From Alligator mississippiensis (taxonomy: Eukaryota; Chordata; Crocodylia; Alligatoridae): a stretch of DNA of 64,000 bases. Made by a program: the position numbers and the translations under genes. Shown one piece after another: positions 58,412 to 64,000 of the stretch (position 1 is the first letter of the stretch; each line of letters starts with the position of its first letter). The notes under the pieces are model-generated. The model was not told the origin of the DNA and searched no databases. It saw only the letters and a list, made by a program, of their open reading frames with translations. Location of the stretch: NCBI RefSeq assembly GCF_030867095.1, contig NC_081830.1, positions 37,059,832 through 37,123,831 on the forward strand, given 5' to 3'.

Positions 58412-58631
58412 GCGTGGGGCGCTCATTGTGCTGGAGGGCACAGACCAAATCAAGGTCTGCACAGGAGTCTTCCTTTCAGTCTGCCAACAGCTTTTAACAT
58501 TGCAGTCAACTGTGCTACCCCCAGCAGGTGATGAGCACAAAGTCCCATTTTTCTTTGGTGTGGCACCTTGTCACGGATTGCATCGCAACGTGGCAGGGCT
58601 GTGCGCAGGAGCTGGGTCTGGGTCCTGCTAA
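58412..58631 (+). pseudogene. Decayed DTYMK exon 1-like fragment
   Basis: Positions 58412-58446 match DTYMK exon 1 at 59119-59153 in 29 of 35 bases, and all six differences are transitions. Two of them turn CpG in DTYMK into TpG. The frame reads [11 protein letters not shown], against [11 protein letters not shown] in DTYMK. The P-loop that should follow is not present (QIKVCTG), and an in-frame TAG directly precedes the match. Beyond 58446 similarity is unconvincing, though the frame stays open to a stop at 58629-58631. It is most simply a relic of a duplication of DTYMK exon 1, about 0.7 kb upstream of the live gene. Confidence 0.5.
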
Positions 58632-58779
58632 TATGGCCCCAGGAAACTCCCCACAGGCATGGGCAGATCTGGGATTTTGGAAAGGCGGGTGGAGATGGCG
58701 AGGTGCAGCATCACAAGTAAAACAACACCTGCTTTTCTTCAATTAATTAGCTTTAATCAAATGCCAGGGGGTCAGGGCA

Positions 58780-59480
58780 GTGCAAGATGGAAGCAAAAAC
58801 AAACAGACCCTCGCTGCGACGAGCGAAAAACAGCCCGCGGGGCTGGGAAATGGGAGCTTTGTTAGGAGGAGCTGGGCTGGCGGGCACCGAGCCCCTACAG
58901 GAGAGACAGGGCCGCTGCACCGGACGGCGCCGCAGCACCACGCCCGGCTCCGAACTCCGCCGCCGACTGACGCTGGGTATCAACCGCCGGGACTCCGCCC
59001 CCTCCCAGGGGCAGGACTCGGCATGGCGCAGGCGCTGTGGGGCGGAGGGGGCGGGGCCGCGGCGAGTGCCGCGCGCGGGCGGGCGGGCGGGGCGGGGCAG
59101 GGTCGGCATGGCGGCGCGGCGCGGGGCGCTCATCGTGCTGGAGGGTGTGGACCGCGCGGGCAAGAGCACGCAGAGCCGCCGGCTGGTGGAGGCGCTGCGC
59201 GAGGCCGGGCACCGCGCCGAGTTGCTGCGCTTCCCGGGTAGGGGGCAGCTCGCGCCGGCCGGCTCCGGGCTCCGCGGGGGCAACGCGGCGGCCGCTTTTG
59301 CCTCGCGGGCGGGGGGGGAAAGAAACTGCCTGGCGCTGCCCGGGCCCGTCGCAGCGGCGCAGGAGGGAGCAGGCCCCGGGCGGAGCGGGAAGATGCCGCT
59401 TCTTCGGGCCTCCGGTCCTGGGAGCTGACCGTGCGGGTGCGCAGCGCCTCCCGCGCTCCCGGGGGTTATTTCCGTCCCGG
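58780..59480 (+). promoter_or_regulatory. DTYMK: CpG island and promoter of DTYMK
   Basis: Dense CpG sequence surrounds the DTYMK start, with an Sp1-type GGGGGCGGGGCC at 59047-59058 and no TATA box. An upstream ATG at 59023-59025 is out of frame with the DTYMK start at 59108 and its frame runs past it, so it could lower translation if included in the mRNA. Confidence 0.75.
59108..59237 (+). CDS. DTYMK: DTYMK coding exon 1
   Basis: Encodes [20 protein letters not shown] through HRAELLRFP, including the P-loop. Donor CCGG|gtaggg. Confidence 0.96.
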
Positions 59481-62400
59481 AGCTGAGCAGTCTCCTGAGT
59501 GAAACGTGTCGTTCACCTGGATTCCCGTGTTTAGCCAGCGGTAGGCCCCTGCCACATGTTACCTGTGCTGTGCAATTCACTGGTCAGTCACGCAGCACAC
59601 TACGAGCGACATGTGCAGAGTAATTAATCGTGCGATAAAGATGACCGTCTAGCTAGCAAAAGAGCCAACCCAGTCTAAAGTGAGCACTTGAAGACATGTG
59701 ACCGCTCTCCAGCTGATTTCTGTCCAGGTGTAAGAACACAACAGCTGGCAGGGTTGTGACTTAGGAGCTGGGTTAAAAGGAGCAGCGAGTGGACAGGTGA
59801 ATTGCAGGAGAAAGGGTAGCCCCATGAGTGGGACTTCTAAGAGCATCAAAAAAGAGAGAGAGGGTTGTTAACACCGGTGGGATGAAGAGTTTAGAAGGGC
59901 CCAGGTAGATTATAAAGAGCCGTGAAGTCAGTTGACTCTGTCACTGCTCCCTCAATAGAAAAGCTGCTGCTGTGGCCAGGTATTTGGTTTTAAACCATGA
60001 GAGTAACAGGAATCAGAGCAAGGTGCAACTGCACCACTGTACTCCTCCCCAGCCCCATTCCCCTCCTGGTCAGTCTCTGTTCCCTGTGGTGTTTGCCTCC
60101 AAGGTTAGGCTCTGTTTTACACTGTGACTTTGGCACTTCTCAGCTTCTCATATACCTAAGGGGTGGTGAAAAAATGCACATTGATGAGCACTTCTGAGCA
60201 GCGGAATGTACTCGGGGGTGTAGCTGGTACCCATCCTGGGTTAGAAAGCATTTGCATTTGATTCACAGAGTGTGTATGGGAGTGAATCTTGTACTGTGTG
60301 GTTACCATGTGCTTTCTTGTCCTTTTATGTTGCAGAGAGGACAACAGAAATCGGGCGGTTAATTAGTTCTTATTTGGAAAAGAAGAACAATTTGGAGGAC
60401 CACACAGTGCATCTGCTTTTCTCTGCCAACCGCTGGGAACACATGTAAAGATAACTCTTGTCTAATTATGCTAGGAAAAAGCACAGCTTTGGAAGGGCTC
60501 CATAACACAGTGGGTTAATGTATTATTTGCTTAACCTCTTGAAGCCTGAATTTGAAGCTTTGTTCGGCTGTAAGTGCATGTGAACATGGTAGACTCGGTC
60601 TCTTATCATTTCCTTACATGTATATCACAAAGGCCTCTAGCAGTTTGGTCAGGTTGGAATTCTCTAATGAAGAAAGGGCTGGAGCAAAGTTGTCCATTTT
60701 GGGAAAAATCTAAGTGGTCTGTTTTGCCCAAGAGAAGTCAAGTTCTCAACCTGTAACAAAGAGCAGGATGGAAGAAGTATGGCATGCATCATCCTCATCA
60801 GCAGCATTGTTGCTGGAGGGATTCACAACCATTCTGTCTTAAAAGGCAGTGACACTGAGGTAGGGGATAGAGGCTCAGTTTTGAGAGAGGATATGGATGT
60901 TGGAAGCATATAAACAAAAAGGCACATCCTCAGTGAGCTGATAAACTACTGTAACCCCAACATAGTCCATTTGTAGCAAAAGGGAAAAGCGTGACTTGAT
61001 GTTAGGTGAAGTTTCTTCATTTTAGCATAAATGCAAGACTGTGACTCTTTTCTCTTCTTTTTCTTGTGTCCAGGCCATTGATTAAAGAGAAATTAAAACA
61101 AGGTGTCACTCTAGTGGTAGACAGATATGCCTTTTCTGGGGTGGCCTTCACAAGTGCCAAAGAGGTAAGTGAACAGAAAGCAAACAGTTTCTGCCTCTCT
61201 GTAATGGTGTTCACAACTGTGCAGGGAGTTGAAATTGTTTTGTGCAGCCTTGGCTACCCCTATGGAGACAGGCAGTTTGAAGCCCAGAAGTTTGTGTCAC
61301 TTGGACTGAACAAAGTCACGGACTGAATCCTGCTTCTTCAATTTAGCTATCCAAATGAACCCTGCATTCTCCCCCCAAAGAATGAATAGTGTGAAGAATA
61401 ACTTGAGAGAGAATGTGGATTTAGCCTAGACCTATAAAAATAGATGTCCAAGGCTGTACAGGTACAGCCCATATGAGTGCTTTTAAAAGTACCAAGAGCC
61501 ATTGAGCCCCATTGGAATTGTTACAAATACAGCGTTATATGAAACTGGGAATACATTGAATCTTGATGGACATGGTTAATAGAGTTCATGAAACATCAAT
61601 AGTTTTGACTGAGTCAGTCCAGTGGTCTTGACTCTTGGAAACTAACATGGCCTCTTGTTTGAGTAGTGGGTTTGTTCATTTTGAACCTCCATCTTCCCTA
61701 GTGGAGAAACTAGAGGCAACTCTAGAACTTGACTGTAGCCGTTGGGTTGTCAAGGAGGTTTATAGAAAGTTTTATATTTGTAAACACAGCACAAAAAATT
61801 GGAGGTGTTTGCAGGTTTGGTGAGTTGGGTTTTCAGCTCATCTTCAGATAGGCTGAAAGTAATTCCTTGGCCCTTCGCATTCACTGATGCTCTCTGCTGG
61901 GGTATAGAAATACAGGGTGTCTATAGACATGTAGTGAAGCTGCTCTGACATGTTCCCCCCCACCACTCCCAGAGCACGTCTATAAACGCCCATAGATTTG
62001 GTAAACTAGAAAAATAGTTTCATCCAGAAACAGCCATCAGTTGGTTGGAGCTGCCTGGGGCTGCTTAGTGTTCATTCAGTGATTTGAAAATGTGACTTGG
62101 CGTTTCACTGTTGATGACTGCATCTCTAGAGAGATAGTTAGTGTTAATCAAGTCAGGCAGAAGGCAGGATAGAGACTTTACTTCACTAAGAGTCCCAGGT
62201 GCACAGCATCTCTAAAGATGGATATAAGAATCTGTACATGTATTTTCTAGTGTGTGTACTGGGGCCAGATTCTCAGATGGAAGGCTGCAAAGAGGCTTTT
62301 GAGTCAGAAGACTTCTACTGACACCAGTGGGGATATCTTTCCTGCATCTCTCCTGCAGCTGTTTGTTCTACCCTGGGTTTCTTGTTGGTCTGTTTTACTC

Positions 62401-62662
62401 CCTCTTGGTCTCATTTGTTTGTTTCCTGCACCTTCCATTTATTTCTCCCTCTGGCTTTGGACAGAACTTTTCACTGGACTGGTGCAAACAGCCTGATGTT
62501 GGGCTTCCAAAGCCAGATTTGATCCTGTTTCTTCAGCTGAGCATGTCAGAAGCAGCAAAACGTGGGGGCTTTGGAAATGAGCGTTATGAGAACAGCTCCT
62601 TCCAGGAGAAGGTACTACAGCACTTCTACAACCTCATGAAGGATGAGACTCTAAACTGGAAG
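59108..62662 (+). CDS. DTYMK: Thymidylate kinase (exons 1-4 of 5; 3' end outside window)
   Basis: The enzyme phosphorylates dTMP to dTDP with ATP, a required step in dTTP supply. Coding segments are 59108-59237, 60336-60444, 61074-61164 and 62465-62662: 528 bases, 176 codons, all joins in phase with AG/GT borders. Human DTYMK has 212 residues, so the last 36 (VDASKSIEAVHEDIRVL onward in human) must lie past 64000; no match was found in 62663-64000. The P-loop GVDRAGKST is at residues 13-21, the dTMP-site DRY at 96-98 ([13 protein letters not shown]) and the LID region [12 protein letters not shown] at 142-153 with R143 and R150. The start GGCATGGCGGCG opens with [13 protein letters not shown] as in human. 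The gene looks intact. Confidence 0.97.
59500..60335. other. DTYMK intron 1
   Basis: After the CpG-rich start this is ordinary sequence. A MITE-like patch with ACATGT and TAATTAATCG words lies at about 59550-59640. No other feature seen. Confidence 0.4.
60336..60444 (+). CDS. DTYMK: DTYMK coding exon 2
   Basis: Encodes [20 protein letters not shown] and [12 protein letters not shown]. Acceptor tgttgcag, donor ACAT|gtaaag. Confidence 0.96.
61074..61164 (+). CDS. DTYMK: DTYMK coding exon 3
   Basis: Encodes [20 protein letters not shown] and [10 protein letters not shown], with the conserved DRY. Donor GAG|gtaagt. Confidence 0.97.
61165..62464. other. DTYMK intron 3
   Basis: No gene or clear mobile element recognised. 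Open frames read from exon 3 across its donor are intron read-through. Confidence 0.45.
62465..62662 (+). CDS. DTYMK: DTYMK coding exon 4
   Basis: Encodes [20 protein letters not shown] and [19 protein letters not shown] to TLNWK, with the LID region. Donor AAG|gtgagg. Confidence 0.97.
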
Positions 62663-63399
62663 GTGAGGGGAAGAGGGATCTCCTGGGAGGGTGCTAGACA
62701 GGCCAGTGAACAAGGGCCTCAGCCAGGGGTGGTCCAGACCCCTTCTGGCCCCACACCAGGCTGCTGTATATAAATCTTGCTCCCTAGGTGTGTGATCTTG
62801 AGGTTTCCTGAGTCTGAGTGGAGCCCAAGCTGTAGGATCCTGGGCATGCTTTGGGGTGTGGATTCTCTTTCTAACACCCCTTCTTGAAAACAGGCCTTGT
62901 GGTCCAACTGCCTGAGTTCTAAAAATAGTGCCACATTTCCCAGACTCCTCTATTGCTTTGAGCACAGTTTTTTCCAGAGCCCCAACCATGCTAGTTTCAA
63001 ACACCTTTTTAGGAATGTGCGAGAGCTTAAAGCAGGTGGATTTGCACAGAGGGTTTCTACAGAAATTACCCTTTATTCTGTGGAGCAGGACAAATGCAAA
63101 TTTATGTGAAAACAAGTCTTTCTGCACTCTCCCCCTGCCTTCAACCTTGGCTGGTCCTGAACTTGGAAAGTCCTTGCAGAAGTTAGCTCCTTTGTTCCTC
63201 TCCCCTTTCCTCAGGCTGCCTTTGTCTGACACACCTAGTCTCATATGCTCCTCTGGGGAAATTCCACAGCCCCACCCATGCTCCCTGCTGGTTACCTGGA
63301 ATAACTGGACTCCTCCATTTCATAACCACCCACCTCAGCCCACCCATTGCCCTGCCAGAACTCAGTTACTAGATGTTAACCACATTGTCTGTGTGCCCT

Positions 63400-64000
63400 G
63401 TATACTTACAAGGAGGAATATTGTGCACTGGTCCGGACCTGCAGAGACCAAACCAGGAAAGCCAAGGCTGTGACTGAACTCCAACTGGCTACAAATATCA
63501 AGGATAATAAAAAGTCCTTTTTTTAGATATGTGGGGAGTTGGAGGAAAAGCAAGGGCAATGCTGGACCCCTGCTAAACCAGATGGGACAACTGACAACCA
63601 ACGCCCATGAAAAAAACAACTTGCTAAATGGGTACTTTGTGACAGTCTTTCACCAGTCCCAGGGGACACCCCCTGCCCATTACGGGGCAGGAAGGCCTGG
63701 GTGAGGGAGATTCCTTAGCCTCCATCGATGCTGACCTCGTAAAAGAACACCTTGACAGGCTGAATACCTTCAAGTCAGCCGTCCCCGACGGTTTACACCC
63801 AAGGGTACTCAAGGAGCTGGAAAGCATCATAGCTCAGCTCCTGGCATGGATCTACGAGAGCTCCTGGTGCTCTGGTGAAGTGCCTGAAGATCAGAAGAAG
63901 GCCAATGTGGTGCCTATCTTCAAGAAAGGGAGGAAAGTGGATCCAGCAAACTACAGGCCCATCAGCCTGATCCATATCCCAGAGAAGGTCCTAGAAAAGA
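63400..64000 (+). mobile_element. CR1 LINE, 5' part of the reverse transcriptase, runs out of the window
   Basis: Reads a CR1 ORF2 segment upstream of the catalytic core: [60 protein letters not shown] and YRPISLIHIPEKVLEK. It keeps more of the 5' side than any other CR1 here. It lies in DTYMK intron 4 in the gene's orientation. Confidence 0.9.

Noticed and set aside
58753-59580. 275-codon open frame on the minus strand over the DTYMK promoter
   Set aside because: Lies wholly in a CpG island opposite DTYMK exon 1, rich in Ala, Arg and Pro with no domain. It is a composition shadow.
61066-61326. 86-codon frame as an independent gene
   Set aside because: The first part is DTYMK exon 3. The rest is read-through past its gtaagt donor.
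1-64000. CRISPR arrays, operons, tRNA or rRNA genes
   Set aside because: No spaced identical repeats, no bacterial signals, and no cloverleaf or rRNA sequence recognised. The only RNA-gene sequence is the snRNA-derived SINE head.

Overview
The window looks like nuclear DNA from a crocodilian. It carries three vertebrate housekeeping genes with consensus splice sites, many CR1 LINE fragments (the dominant LINE of birds, turtles and crocodilians), many small hAT and mariner-type elements, and one SINE whose head is built from U1 and U2 snRNA sequence. SINEs with snRNA heads (SINEU) have been described from crocodilians. I cannot tell alligator from crocodile.

Genes. D2HGDH (mitochondrial D-2-hydroxyglutarate dehydrogenase) is on the minus strand. 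Its nine coding exons lie between 29857 and 13983, join in phase and give 558 residues. A probable 3' UTR runs to about 12235, and a CpG island at about 31960-33090 is the likely promoter. ING5 (H3K4me3 reader of histone acetyltransferase complexes) is also on the minus strand. Its eight coding exons from 53232 to 40804 give 240 residues, the same length as the human protein. Its CpG island spans 52740-53560 and a long AT-rich 3' UTR may reach about 36935. DTYMK (thymidylate kinase) is on the plus strand. Its exons 1-4 (59108-62662, 176 codons) are present and its last exon lies beyond the window. DTYMK and ING5 are head to head and ING5 and D2HGDH are tandem, the same neighbourhood as human 2q37.3 in the opposite orientation.

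Layout. 1-2.3 kb: a CR1 split by a solo LTR that has a 4-bp target duplication. 4.05 kb: the U1/U2-headed SINE. 6.17-9.91 kb: a Polinton (Maverick) fossil with long terminal inverted repeats, near-perfect 6-bp flanking duplications and a nested hAT element. 12.2-33 kb: D2HGDH, with CR1, pogo/Tigger-like, hAT and solo-LTR insertions in its introns. 33-37 kb: intergenic repeats. 37-53.5 kb: ING5 with a fold-back hAT element and a second solo LTR of the family seen at 20.5 kb. 53.5-58.8 kb: a degenerate minisatellite, an old CR1/L3-type LINE with a nested hAT, and a short decayed copy of DTYMK exon 1. 59-64 kb: DTYMK and the 5' part of another CR1.

The three genes are not an operon and share no pathway in an obvious way. 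D2HGDH acts in mitochondrial 2-hydroxyacid clearance, ING5 in chromatin acetylation and DTYMK in dTTP supply. Exon borders were set by matching remembered human protein sequences and by AG/GT sites. All coding phases were checked by arithmetic, but no alignment or database search was run.
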